This document shows, piece by piece, positions 11,101 to 21,539 of a stretch of 24,873 nucleotides of DNA. The translations under genes and the position numbers were made by a program. Origin of the DNA: Rhizophagus sp. LPA8_4_AMF (taxonomy: Eukaryota > Glomeromycota > Glomeromycetes > Glomerales > Glomeraceae). The notes under the pieces are model-generated. The model made no database searches. It saw only the letters and a list, made by a program, of their open reading frames with translations, and was not told the origin of the DNA. The DNA lies in contig JADRCO010000900.1 of the NCBI GenBank assembly GCA_021464525.1, positions 1-24,873 of the forward strand, written 5' to 3'. How positions within the stretch are numbered: the stretch's first letter is position 1; each line of letters opens with the position of its first letter.

Positions 11101-12247
11101 TGAACTTATTAAAGGATTAATTTATAGTCTATATGATTGCAAATATATTTAATATTTAGCCGATAAAAATAAAATATCAATTATTTAGCCATTTAACAAA
11201 AAATATCAGTCCGTCAAAATCTTACTAGACTGACCAATAACTATTATTTATTTTATGATGAATTCACAAACTATTTTGTAATAGACTGATTAAGAGCTAA
11301 GTGCCGAAATATTGACACCTTTATTAGCCTCGCGTTGTACTCGCACCGGCTATAAATGGATTGGTGCCATTAGGTAACAACTTTCAAAGATTTTATTAAA
11401 ATTTTTAAAAGGACATCTTACAAATAGCTTTCTGTACATCGTATTATCTTTTCACATATCATTCAGATTATTCTCCCACTCTCAATTATTCCATGACCAT
11501 GAGTGAATGTTTATTGAAGAAACTCATCAACTTGAATAAGGATTTACAATAAATATGAATGATATTGACTGTTGGACTGGCTATGATTACTGAAGATTTG
11601 CCGCAAGGAAATGACATGGCTAAAATTTTTATAATAAAAAATCTTCTTCGAAGCGGCTGTTGAGGTCATGTGTACGTTCTGAGCGGCCTTGAACTGGAAT
11701 ACTTTATAATAACAAAGTTCGCGTTTGCGCAATTGTTCCCATAAATGACCATAGTCATGTTAGCATGGAAAGCCAGGATAGACCGCTCAAGAGATAGCTC
11801 TCAAATGAAGAAAGTTAGGAGGGGAAAGGAGGGGAAAGACAATGCCAGTGGCACAATGACAGCCAATCATTCAACAATAACTTACATAAATAATGACTAC
11901 TATATGATTAGGTTAAACTCTCTTAAATGGAAGTGTTGATAACAGAAGTGATTTGTTGATATACCAATGCTTTATTCACAATTTATTTATATGATTTCCT
12001 AGGACTTTAAACTAAATATTTTTGTATTAATATGAATTTTCAAATTCTTTTTTAATATATTGACTCGATTTTCCAGATTTGAGTAATGCAAATGATAAAA
12101 AAAAAAAATTTATTTACTTATAATAGAAATTTAAACAATTTGTTAATAAAAATGTTCAAGATATAGAATGAGAATAAAAAATTGTAAAATGTTCAGAAAT
12201 AATTTGTAAAAAATTATAAATCGATTCCCTTATTCAATATTTACTTT
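8123..12247. other. Gene-poor AT-rich interval
   Basis: About 4.1 kb separate the NoxR stop from the first F-box gene, and I see no convincing gene in it. The first few hundred bases contain the NoxR 3' end, with many A-rich and AATAAA-like strings. Visible short elements are CACGTG at 8996-9001 and the palindrome AAATGTAC-T-GTACATTT at 9180-9196. At about 11650-11880 there is a patch of higher GC with the tandem AGGAGGGGAA / AGGAGGGGAA at about 11817-11838. Open frames there (62-64 codons on either strand) have no recognisable domain. Confidence 0.45.
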
Positions 12248-13997
12248 CTAATATATTTCTCCAAAATGAATCCTTCTTTCTATTAAAATAAATTAAAATA
12301 ATTATCAAATTAGATATTTAAATTAAAAGAAGTTTTTTTTTTTTTTTTAAAAAAAAAAAAATAATTTATATCTTACCAATTAAAACAGGCCAAGGATCCT
12401 CGTAATTTTGATTGATTGAAGGTATAACAGATAATAATTTCTTACATAAACTAGGATCAAATTCAATTCTAGTATCTTTACCAATCCTTAATTCTTTCAA
12501 ACGTTTTCCAGTTTCTCTAGCATAATCACCTATAACTTCAAGTAAAGTATCATCAAATTTTTCCACATCTAAACTTAAAATTTCTAATTTTGCAATAGTA
12601 TTTTCTAATATACATGTTAAAGATTCAGGAGCGATATTATATCTACTTTCTAATTGTAAATGTAAAAGATTTGTAGGTAAAAGTTGACCAATTCTTTGAC
12701 AAACTGTGATAGAAAATAAACGACTACTAATTCCCACATCACTTAAAGATAAATGTGAAAGAAAAGTTGAACAAGAGATCCACTCAAGTTGTTGTATAGG
12801 AGGTATAGTTCTAATAGATAATGAAGTTAAATTAGGAATTTGTGTATTAATAATTTGGGATAATTCAAGATTAAAAAAATCAATAGCTAATTCTTTTAAA
12901 CGATTTTTTGATATCATTATAATAGTAGTACAAGTTATATCAGAAAGAAAAGTTTCACTATTATTTTCATTATTTAAAGTTAATTTGTTAATCGTAAGTT
13001 GAAAAGATTTATATAAAGAATCAGGTAAAGTAATATCTTTTTCTTGATAACAATTTATAAATTTCAAATTTTTTAAATTTGAACATTTTGTTAAAATTTC
13101 TAATGAATTCCAATCAATATATATTTTTCGAAAATCCAAATTTGTTAAAGAAGTTACTTGACTTGTAAGTGAAGAAAAAATTGAAGCAGATCTTGAAGGA
13201 TTAAAAGATCCAATCAAAGGAGATAACATACTAAAACTTGATAAATTATTTTGAGATTCGATTAATTTTGGAATTTGTTGAGATAAAGGACAATCATTAT
13301 ATGGAGTGACAATAATATTATTAATATATTGTGAATTATTAATTATAGTCATTAATAAATTAGATAAATGACCTTGATGATCCACATAAGTACAATCAAC
13401 GTGAAGTTCATTTAAACGTGAAACAGCTCTTTGAATTCCAGAGAAAGAAACGAAATCAGTATTATTATTATCAAAACAAAGTTGTTGTAATTCACAATCT
13501 AATTTTTTAAAACCATTACATTTGTTAAATAACATTTCCAAAATTAAAGATTCAACATTTTGAAATTGAGCTTTACGTTTAAGCATATAATCAGTAGTCT
13601 TTTCCCACCATTGACAAATTGATATTTGTAAATTTCCAATATGAAGTTCTTTTAAATAAGTTGGATAATCGAATAATGTTTTTATATTTTTAATATTATG
13701 ACCTTCATCGATTAATTGTTGAGTTGCTTCATTAGAAAGACAAGAAATATAAGTTCTAATAAGTAAATAACCTTTTTCATTATCATTTCCATCAAAACTC
13801 ATATTATTGAATGGATGAGACCATAATAATGAGATAGCCACTTGACACCAAGATCTGTTCACTAAAGTCCAAGAATAAAGAGATGCTTGATCATTTTCTC
13901 TATCAAGACTTTTTAAAATTTCTTCAATACAATCTGATGTAAGTTTTGGTGTATCAATTTTTCCTTTTGTTCTAAATCCTAAAGGTGTGGGACTCAT
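12248..13997 (-). CDS. F-box and leucine-rich-repeat protein
   Basis: The main exon runs 13997-12377. A GTAAGA donor at 12376 and TTTTAATAG ending at 12280 would join a terminal exon 12279-12248, giving 550 residues; reading through the donor instead stops after GKI at 543 residues. The F-box lies at about residues 18-65 (KLTSDCIEEILKSL, VNRSWCQVAISLLW, HPF). The rest is a series of irregular leucine-rich repeats, for example LTNLDFRKIYIDWNSLEIL, LKNLKFINC, LTSLSIR and LHLQLESR. F-box proteins bind Skp1 through the F-box and offer substrates to an SCF ubiquitin ligase through the repeats; the substrate cannot be told. The N-terminal architecture is shared with the gene at 17517, so the two are paralogues. 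The putative terminal intron contains a long T run next to an A run (about 12332-12361). Confidence 0.85.
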
Positions 13998-15279
13998 GTT
14001 ATTCTAAAAATAAATTTGGTTTACAAAATTTGTTAAAAAACATTATTATATTTAAAAAAAAAAAGAAAAAAGAAAAAAAATTATCCATTCACACTTACTA
14101 AAAAGTTGAGATAATAAAAGTTTGTGTAAAGATTAAATATATTTTGAGTGAAAGAAAGAAAAAAGAAAAAAGAAAATTTGTATAAAAAGTCTGCCTCTAA
14201 TTCGTTCAAAATTGAAATAATTTTTTATTAAGTAAATATTTTGAGGTTTATATATTTTGATAACAAATTTCGATTACTAAATTCGAGCAACAATTCATAA
14301 GACAGTAATGCGCAAACATGTATGAAATGTACACACAGTTAACCAATTAAACCATCAAATTTTTATTTTTGAACCAATGATCGACAGGTAAGAAATACAT
14401 GCTCTAATCCATATTTCCAATTTTAGTAATGATAAAAAACATTATGTCGTAATTTCTTCAAAGAATTAACGAAATTTGACCTTAGCGTTTGAAAATCAAC
14501 TTTTTTAAAAGAGGTTATAACTTTTTTTAGGTTATATATCACATGATCGACAACGAAAATTTTCCCATCAAAATAATTTTTCTATTTATAGTTTTTTGAT
14601 ACTTGAATAATATATTAAAATTATATCCTAATTTTTATATACATATTGGTGAGTAAAGGAAAAAAAAAATTTTTTCGATGCAAGCAATGCATGGGAACTT
14701 TATTTTTTTTTTCGAAATTTATTAGATCGACCTTTTTTTCCTAAATGATTTACATTTTTACACTCGTTTATATAAAAGAAAGGACGGAATAACCATATAA
14801 TCGATTATTTCTTGCATTATTATTTGTACAGAGAAAATTCTCGCTTCTTTTTTTTTTAGTTTTTATTTCCTTTTATATTAAACTCATTCGGGTATCTATT
14901 TCGCCTTCTCGCATATACGATTAAAACTGTATAACCTATTGTAGGTTCGTGGCATTTAAATAAACAAAGAAAATCGTCCAATCGTGGCGCAGCAACCCAC
15001 TTTTGAGTAAAATTAATGTCAGATATCAAATCTAATCAAATTTATTATTATTTAATATCTATTGTCATTGTTGTTATTGTGGAGGAAAAAAAAAAAATTT
15101 GTACATATTTATAATGAAAATAAATAATATAATAAAACAGGTATAAAACTAAAATAATACAAAAAAATTTTTATGATGAGAATCTTTTCCAATTTACGGT
15201 AGAACATTTCCATTTAAACTAATTTTCTTATTATTGTTCTCATCATATCCTGTGAAAAAAAAAAATGTGTAAATGTGCA
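13998..15279. other. Intergenic interval between F-box and TMEM50-like genes
   Basis: This 1.3-kb stretch is the 5' flank of the minus-strand F-box gene and the 3' flank of the TMEM50-like gene. It has A-rich tracts such as repeated AAAAAGAAAAAAG near 14053-14180. A somewhat more GC-rich patch lies at about 14890-15010. No coding frame or structural RNA was recognised. Confidence 0.4.
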
Positions 15280-16172
15280 TCAAAGGAAATCATATTTGGC
15301 TTCATTATTCGAATATTGTCCAATTAAAAGTATCAACGAACTAGAAAAAAAAACAATACTTTTAATCTTTTTTTCAAAAATTCATTGTGAATGATAAAAA
15401 ATGATAAAAATGACGGAAATCATACCTCATTAATATGCAACCATTTTGAACTACTACAGCTACCCCGAAATAATACTCATGTATGTCAGTATAATCATGA
15501 CTTAGAAGATACTTGTATACGAAGTAAACCTAAAAAAATAAAAAAATATGAAAATTTTCATTGGTATTCATTACATTCCGTTAAATTATAATAAATTAAA
15601 AGATAATGATTATAATCATTATAAAATATTTACCACTGAACCAATTAAACCGCCAACCAAAAGAGTGAAACCGAAAAATAAGTATAGGCGTGCTTTCCAG
15701 AGCATCCTACGTGGAAATATGTAAAATTCACCACTAAAAATAGATTTATCTATCAAAGCCACTCTGAAAAATAAAAAGTTTAAAACAGTTAACTATTTTG
15801 TCTTATAATAATAAAGATATCGTTTAAAAGAATTATTATATTTACATAATCATTCCAAGAGTCGTTATAATACCAGTTATAACTTCTTCAATAGTAACGA
15901 CAACGTATTCTCGGTTGTATACTAAGGCATCGATAAATGCCCACCATCCTATAGCAAACTTATAAAAGTAAAATTTGTTTTGGTTTAGAATAAAATAAAA
16001 TCTTTTTCTTAGTAAAAAAAAAAGGAAAATTTTTTCTTACCAATCCTCCTGATACATATACTGCAATGAGTTTAGTTTGGGGTAAACGATAACTTATTCG
16101 TCCATTATCAAATTCAGAAACTGGAGATAAATTTGAAGGAGTGGAGGAAGAAATAAGAAGCCGATGAATCAT
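15280..16172 (-). CDS. VPS68: TMEM50/Vps68-family endosomal membrane protein
   Basis: Five exons on the minus strand: 16172-16041, 15958-15846, 15763-15634, 15529-15426 and 15340-15280, 179 residues, all junctions GT-AG with frame kept. The length fits yeast Vps68 (about 180). Four membrane spans are visible: KLIAVYVSGGL joined to FAIGWWAFIDALVY, then EVITGIITTLGMIIVALI, LYLFFGFTLLVGGLIGSV, and FGVAVVVQNGCILMSSLILL. The signature GWWAFIDA, the IDKS motif after span two, and the WKARLYLFFGF and GLIGSV stretches identify the UPF0220/TMEM50 family. In yeast Vps68 works with Vps55 in transport from late endosome to vacuole; the animal TMEM50 proteins are less well defined. The hydrophilic N-terminus (about 30 residues) is Ser/Pro rich. 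All exons but the first are too short or lack a start to show up as open frames, so the gene is easily missed. Confidence 0.9.
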
Positions 16173-17516
16173 GATGAGATTATGATTATATTTTTTAGGG
16201 TTTTTTTTTTGTGTTTTTTTTCCTCGTTAATTTTTGGTTCCTACTTTTATTAAATGAGAATTTTTAAAAATGAAACAACTAAATAAATAAATAAAATTGC
16301 TTTTTATATCGGTAATTAATTTTACCTAATAGATTTACTGATGTGGCAATAAAATTTTCAATTAGGAAATAAAAATCCGGCTGCGGCTCTTTTTGTCAAT
16401 AAAAATTAATAATAAAATGCATAAAAAAAGATTATGTTAATCCTGATTTGCTGCAATTACAAAAAACGCCATTCTTCAATCGCGTAGTTCAAATATGGTT
16501 AGATTAATTTCGTTCTTTTGGTGTCTCAAGTGTCACCACGTGAAGCCTTCTCACATATATATGCATTTTGTGTTTCTCACATGGCTAAATGACGCTTAGC
16601 TTAATTTAATTATTAATTATTGGTTGAGCGATTATTTTTCTCAACCTTTAATGTTGATTCATGATATTCATGTGAATATTTATTATGCCGTTTTCTCCCA
16701 TTTTTTTTAAAAAATAAAGAAATTTTGGATCTTTGTTAATCTTTTTTAGATATACATTTTGTGATTGAAATGAGTTTTGGATATACATTTTTGCGATCGA
16801 AATATATATACGTGTGTGTATAACAGATAATTTTTTTTATTTTAACGAAATAGTCAAAAAAAAGTTTATCAAAAAAAAAGTTTATTAATAGAATTCCCAC
16901 AATGATTATCAAAAAACGATTCCTTAAATCAGAAGGTTTTTTTTGATTCTTATCTTTGGCGTAACATTCGTTATCATCTCTCATTGTAAAAGTATCTTTA
17001 TTTGTATAAATAATAAAAAACTTGATTTAAAATTCGAATTTTCCCTAAATTCTCATACGGTTAAATTTAGTAGTTTTAATAGACTAATATTCTATTTGTG
17101 TGACTTTATTAAGCTGTAAAACATGATAAACTAAATTATTTTAATATATTCCGAAAAATTTGGATCTCGGAAATTGTTTAATGTGACGTCCGTTATGTAT
17201 AATAATATATCTACGTCATCAAACATACTGCGTATCACTATCAGCTTCCTATTATGGATACCAAATAAAAATTGAGATCTTTTTTAATCGATAAATCGAT
17301 AAAAAAATCTTTTTAATTTTACTTTTTTTTTTACGATTTCAAAATTCGAAAAATAAATTAGGTAAGTTATTTTAATTCAAAATAACGTTCATTTTCTATA
17401 TGAATCTTTTTTACATTTAAAATAAATATATATATATATATTTCCCCCCCCCCCTTCAAAAAAAAAACCTAGCGAATTAATGAATATCAAAGAATAATTA
17501 TTATTCTTTTTTTTCA
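16173..17516. other. Divergent promoter interval of TMEM50-like and second F-box genes
   Basis: This 1.3-kb interval holds the 5' flanks of two divergent genes. CACGTG lies at 16537-16542, about 365 bp upstream of the TMEM50-like start. A run of 11 C at 17444-17454, preceded by a (TA)n tract at about 17427-17441, sits about 60 bp before the F-box start. An open frame at 16736-16984 on the minus strand is low-complexity Lys/Ile/Phe sequence and is not accepted as a gene. Confidence 0.45.
16537..16542. promoter_or_regulatory. CACGTG box upstream of TMEM50-like gene
   Basis: A CACGTG hexamer in the context ACCACGTGAA lies about 365 bp before the start of the minus-strand TMEM50-like gene. Significance is uncertain for a single hexamer. 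Confidence 0.25.
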
Positions 17517-19343
17517 ATGAGTTTTCCACTTCCTATCGAATTATTAAGAGAAATTTTCATAAATCTTCATAGTGAAGAAGATCATGCTGATTTATTCTGT
17601 GTCGCATTTGTAAATCGGGAATGGTGTAAAACGGCAATTCCGCTCTTATGGGAATCTCCTTTTTATTCAATGACAAAGGAAACTATTTGGAGATGTTTAA
17701 ATATTCGAACTTATATTTCTGGAATTAAAGAGGAATCAAGAAATATTTTAATAGAAAATGGAATGGATCTTAAATCATCACCTGTTGGAACAGTTTTCGA
17801 TTATACTTCTTATTTACAAAAAATTGATTTATGGAATATTAAAACGGCAATAAGACATTATCTTATCGAAACACAAAAAAGGGGTCTCGATTTTGCGTTA
17901 TCCAAGACAAGATTATTATTTCAAATTTTATATATGCATTTTTTAGATCGTAGTAGAGGATTAAAAAAAATTGTAATTAAGAATGCTCAGAATATGATAT
18001 GTTTAATGGATGATCTTATTACTTTATCATTTTTAAAACAAAGTTCAAATAAATTTAGTGGATTAAAGGAATTTCATTCAGATCTTTATGCTGGAAATGA
18101 TTTTTCAAATTTTTATAAATTGATGTCAGGATGTTCAAAAAATATCGTTCGTATGAACATTCATGTAAAGACTATACAAGAAGGAGATGCATTAGCAACA
18201 CTTGTTAAATCTCAAAATAAATTGAAACATCTTAAAATTACTTCTCAATCAGATTGTTATATTCCTGTACTTCAAGCGATTGAATATCAAAAATCTTCTA
18301 TTTTATGTCTTAGATTAAAAGATCTTAACTTTCAAAATATTACAAAGAGAGCTTTAGAAGGATTGATCTCATGTAATTTATTAAGATCTCTTTCACTTTT
18401 AAATTGTACTGGATTTAAAATTGTGAATCTTCAACCTTTATCTTTCGCTTTTCCTAATTTACAAAAATTTGAATATGGATGTGATTATAATCAAGAAAAA
18501 TTTCCAGAGGAATTTATTATTGGAATTCTTCAAACTTCTGGTCATAAGATGAAAAAATTGATCTTTAATGATTTTAAAAATAATAAACATTCCCTTGATT
18601 TAATTCATGCCATCAATTTTTATTGTCCAAAAATTCAAAAATTAAAATTACAAAGAATAGCTTTTTATCAAGCATTAACCTTATTTCAAAATTGTATTCA
18701 CTTAAAACATATTCATTTTGATGGTAGAGAAATATTTGATACCGATTCTCTTTTATACAAATTATCACAAAATGTTCCTCCTTCTCTTGAATCTATGGAA
18801 ATTATAATGTTATTTCATAATCCTTGGAAAATTTCTCCTGATACTCTTGAGAGATTTCTTAAAAATAGTAGTCCATCATTTAAATTATTAAAAATATATC
18901 ACGATAGTTCTAGTCCCGTATTTATTGGTCCTAAAAAGATTACAACTTTTAATGAACAACATTTTAATTTAATCAGGAAATATGGAGTTAAATTATATAT
19001 GTCTAGCTCATTTGATCCCGAATATATTAATCCAATTATTATTCCAGGTAATATAATTAATAATAATTTTTTAATATATTAATATATTAATATATATTTA
19101 ATATATTTTTCTTTTGTAGAAGAACCTAAACCGATAAGGCGCAAGTATCAAAGTGCGATTATAGATGATGATTTGGATTTGGATTTTATATCAACGACGG
19201 AATTTCACTCTCCTTCAATAATCGTTAATATTCATACTACCAATTATAATAATCATAACGTTCATATTCATAATACTACAAATAGTACTCAACCAATAAG
19301 ACTTGTTTCATCATTTTTTTCATCCTTTTTTGGATCACATTAG
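17517..19343 (+). CDS. F-box and leucine-rich-repeat protein with Asn/His-rich tail
   Basis: Two exons: 17517-19047 and 19120-19343, 584 residues. The donor GTAATA and acceptor TTTTGTAG join in frame; without splicing the frame stops after 521 residues. The F-box covers about residues 4-50 (LPIELLREIFINL, FVNREWCKTAIPLLW, SPF). Irregular leucine-rich repeats follow, for example LKHLKIT, LRLKDLNFQNIT, LRSLSLLNC and KLKLQRIAF. The spliced tail adds a basic patch (KPIRRKY), an acidic patch (DDDLDLDF, about 526-533), an Asn/His-rich segment and a Ser/Phe end (FFSSFFGSH). The core role is as for the first F-box gene: a probable Skp1-binding substrate adaptor with unknown target. The tail resembles no domain I know. 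A (TA)n tract and an 11-C run precede the start. Confidence 0.87.
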
Positions 19344-20389
19344 GTTTAAGAATCATTTGTGTGAAATGGGTATTGATTTTAGGTGATTAGGTGAAAAAAA
19401 AAAAATATTTATATGGGAAAATGAAAATGATTGATGGAAATTTTAATTTGTAAGGATGGAAAAAAAATGGGAACTTGATTTACAGTAATAAAAAAAAAAT
19501 TTTATTCAACAAATAATAAGTTGTATTGAAATCATATGAAACTATTATGGTAACTAATAGATTGGTAACTATATAGGTCGAAGATCATGTATATTAAAGA
19601 GATGATAGTAGTGCTCGATCAATTTGGTCAATTTGTCGATTATAAATTATAATTCAAATATATATAAAAATTGATGAGTGATATAATTGATATGATTGAT
19701 CATCGCCATCATCGCCCAAAAGACGAAAGAATTACACGTCTATTTACGTCTATTAATTTATTTGTTTATAAAATAAAATCAGCCTACAAAGTATTACAAT
19801 TGAGATATTACCAATTTAGAAATTTATAATAAGTAATACTTGTTATAACAATTATTATAACTTTATCATATTGATTATCATAGTTTGATGAGATTCATAT
19901 CGACCTTCCCTAATAAAAAATAAGTAATTTAGATTTTTTTGTCATACGATTACACAAAATCAAAGATTCCGCGCCAAGGAATGTTACATTTTACGCATTT
20001 TTACTATACCAAATTTATCTAACATTTAAGTTGTGTAAATCTCGAAAAAACGCGTAAAAATAATATGAAACGAAAAATTTTAAAATTAAAAATTTTAAAA
20101 ATTATTTTCATATAAATTTAAAATAAAATAAAATATTTTGATCATGCTTCGATATCTTTATTATTAAAAGAATAACTTTGTTATCAATAATTGGTAAATG
20201 ATTATAATTTCGTGTAGAAATTAATACATATTATGAAGAGACAACAATTATTGGTGAGATCTCTAAAATTTATGAGTATTTTAAACGGGAGAACAATATC
20301 AAACCAAATTATCTACTATATACTGCCAGTAATAAATAAATCCACGTTGCTAAATAGAAGATACATAAATTTCATCTCTTTTTTCTTGG
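19344..20389. other. Intergenic region downstream of second F-box gene
   Basis: About 1 kb of AT-rich DNA with no gene seen. It contains the F-box 3' end, a short direct repeat (ACGTCTATT, twice, at about 19737-19756) and a single ACGCGT hexamer near 20051. Nothing else stands out. Confidence 0.4.
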
Positions 20390-20394
20390 CAGGG

Positions 20395-20520
20395 ATTTGA
20401 GATTGGACTCATTCATATACGTTCTTTTTAAACACGCGGAAATTGCCCACATTATAAGGTTCAAATTTTGTCTTGAATCGTTTCGTAATTCTTTTTTGTT
20501 GTGCTATTTAAAAATTAGTG
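20395..20520 (+). repeat. Diverged dispersed repeat, copy A
   Basis: This stretch aligns by eye with 20757-20892: both run from GACTC(A/G)T(T/C)CATATA through TTC-TTT, a GGTTC(A/T)AATTT block and TTTCGTAATT or TTTCATAATT, and end in GTGCTATTTAAA with AAATTAG. The copies are well diverged. An open frame across copy A (69 codons) looks incidental. It is probably a piece of a dispersed repeat family; its class is not known. Confidence 0.6.
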
Positions 20521-20547
20521 AATATATATATATATATATATATATAC
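20521..20547. repeat. (TA)n microsatellite
   Basis: An uninterrupted alternating TA tract of about 25 bp directly precedes the left terminal repeat of the MITE. A shorter TA tract follows its right end (about 20718-20727). The pair may mark insertion into a TA repeat, so a two-base target duplication cannot be distinguished. Confidence 0.8.
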
Positions 20548-20549
20548 AG

Positions 20550-20722
20550 TATATGGGGACTGCCACAGCAAAAGGGGGCTTAGGGTTGAAAAATCTAATT
20601 TTGTAATTTTATAATTTTATATTAATTATGCCCCTATTAACTCAATTTTTTGAGAAACACAATTTTTTAAAAAATTATAAAAATTACCCGAAGCCCCTTT
20701 TTGCTGTAGCGGTCCCCATATA
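20550..20722. mobile_element. 173-bp MITE with 32-bp terminal inverted repeats
   Basis: The left end 20550-20581 begins TATATGGGGACTGCCACAGC. The right end, read on the other strand from 20722 to 20691, begins TATATGGGGACCGCTACAGC. The two 32-bp arms differ at only three positions, all transitions. The interior is AT-rich and has no coding capacity. The size, near-perfect arms and TA context fit a non-autonomous DNA transposon of the Tc1/mariner type, though the superfamily is an inference. Confidence 0.85.
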
Positions 20723-20756
20723 TATATAAAACGCCGAAATTATCTTTTTGTGGATT

Positions 20757-20892
20757 TTAGGTTAGACTCGTCCATATAGGATCTTTACTCGATACGAATT
20801 GACCTCGTTTCAGGGTTCTAATTTCATTCCGAACTCTTTCATAATTTTTTTTTTGTGATGCGGACTCCGTGCTATTTAAATCGAAAATTAGA
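20757..20892 (+). repeat. Diverged dispersed repeat, copy B
   Basis: This is the partner of copy A (20395-20520) in the same orientation, on the far side of the MITE. Relative to A it has an insertion of about 14 bp before GTGCTATTTAAA that contains GGACTCCGT (20862-20870). That string recurs inverted as ACGGAGTCC at 21004-21012. Confidence 0.6.
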
Positions 20893-20924
20893 ATTTTATA
20901 AAAAATTTTAACAATTATAACACT

Positions 20925-21015
20925 TACAGCCAACCTAATCATTAATTCAACAACCTTGGACAAAGATTTGAACCCTGGCTCTTCATCCTGGCGAGGTAAC
21001 GGTACGGAGTCCACG
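20925..21015 (-). repeat. Segment with an RNA polymerase III B-box-like core
   Basis: On the minus strand this reads GCCAGGGTTCAAATCTTTG (about 20981-20963), with a core GGTTCAAATC that fits the B-box of tRNA-type promoters. A T-arm can be drawn: CAGGG, loop TTCAAAT, CTTTG, with G-T pairs. I could not find a matching A-box or cloverleaf, so it is not a tRNA gene. It could be a fragment of a tRNA-derived SINE. A minus-strand open frame of 114 codons (21101-20757) crosses it and copy B, and is more likely a by-product of the repeat than a gene. Confidence 0.35.
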
Positions 21016-21539
21016 ATTGAGAACAAGAATAATCCTGCAATTGACTGACGTATACTATATAAGTCAATGTGCTGAACACTATCATTCTTAACAAAACACA
21101 ACCTTTAATGCATCTTTGTAAAAATCATGCTTAAATTGCTAGCTAGTTTAAGTTCATCTTTATTATATTTTTCATTCTTATTGAAGCTATTTTCTAAGGT
21201 AAAAACTTCATACCCAGCAACATCACACACCTAGTATAGTACAGTGGCTGTTACCTTTAACTAAAAGACACCCATTATTGGATTTTCTTATTCGGTTTTG
21301 AACTGAATGGCTTGTTAAAGATGTTTTTCACTTACACCATACAATATTTATGTAATATTTTTGAGCAGAATAAGTTATTATATCTTAAACTAGCTGTAGT
21401 TAAATGAGTTTAAATTAATATCTTTATATTATAATATTAAAAATTATACTTATATTCTAACTAAAAAAAATTATATGAAGCATACTATTCATTAACAAAA
21501 AGTATTTTATTTTGATTATACGATGCTAATCTAAGAGGT
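21016..21539. other. AT-rich region without recognised gene
   Basis: No gene was seen. A string TACAGTGGCTGTTACC near 21240 resembles a transposon end preceded by TA, but no matching inverted end was found nearby. Confidence 0.35.

Noticed and set aside
11544-11939. Two small open frames (minus 11544-11732, plus 11745-11939)
   Set aside because: No domain, signal peptide or splice context; composition not clearly coding.
12706-13002. Plus-strand open frame of 98 codons
   Set aside because: Antisense to the first F-box gene.
15210-15255. Alternative last exon of the TMEM50-like gene after CACAG (GYDENNNKK-type frame)
   Set aside because: Joining it to exon 4 gives an immediate stop; the exon at 15340-15280 keeps the fourth membrane span and a plausible family C-terminus.
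16736-16984. Minus-strand open frame of 82 codons
   Set aside because: Low-complexity sequence in a promoter interval without family features.
20940-21030. tRNA gene
   Set aside because: A T-arm can be drawn, but no A-box, anticodon arm or acceptor pairing was found.
20757-21101. Minus-strand 114-codon open frame as a real gene
   Set aside because: Overlaps repeat copy B and the B-box segment; no recognised domain.
21235-21300. Left end of a further transposon (TACAGTGGCTGTTACC)
   Set aside because: No matching inverted end was found within the following kilobases by eye.
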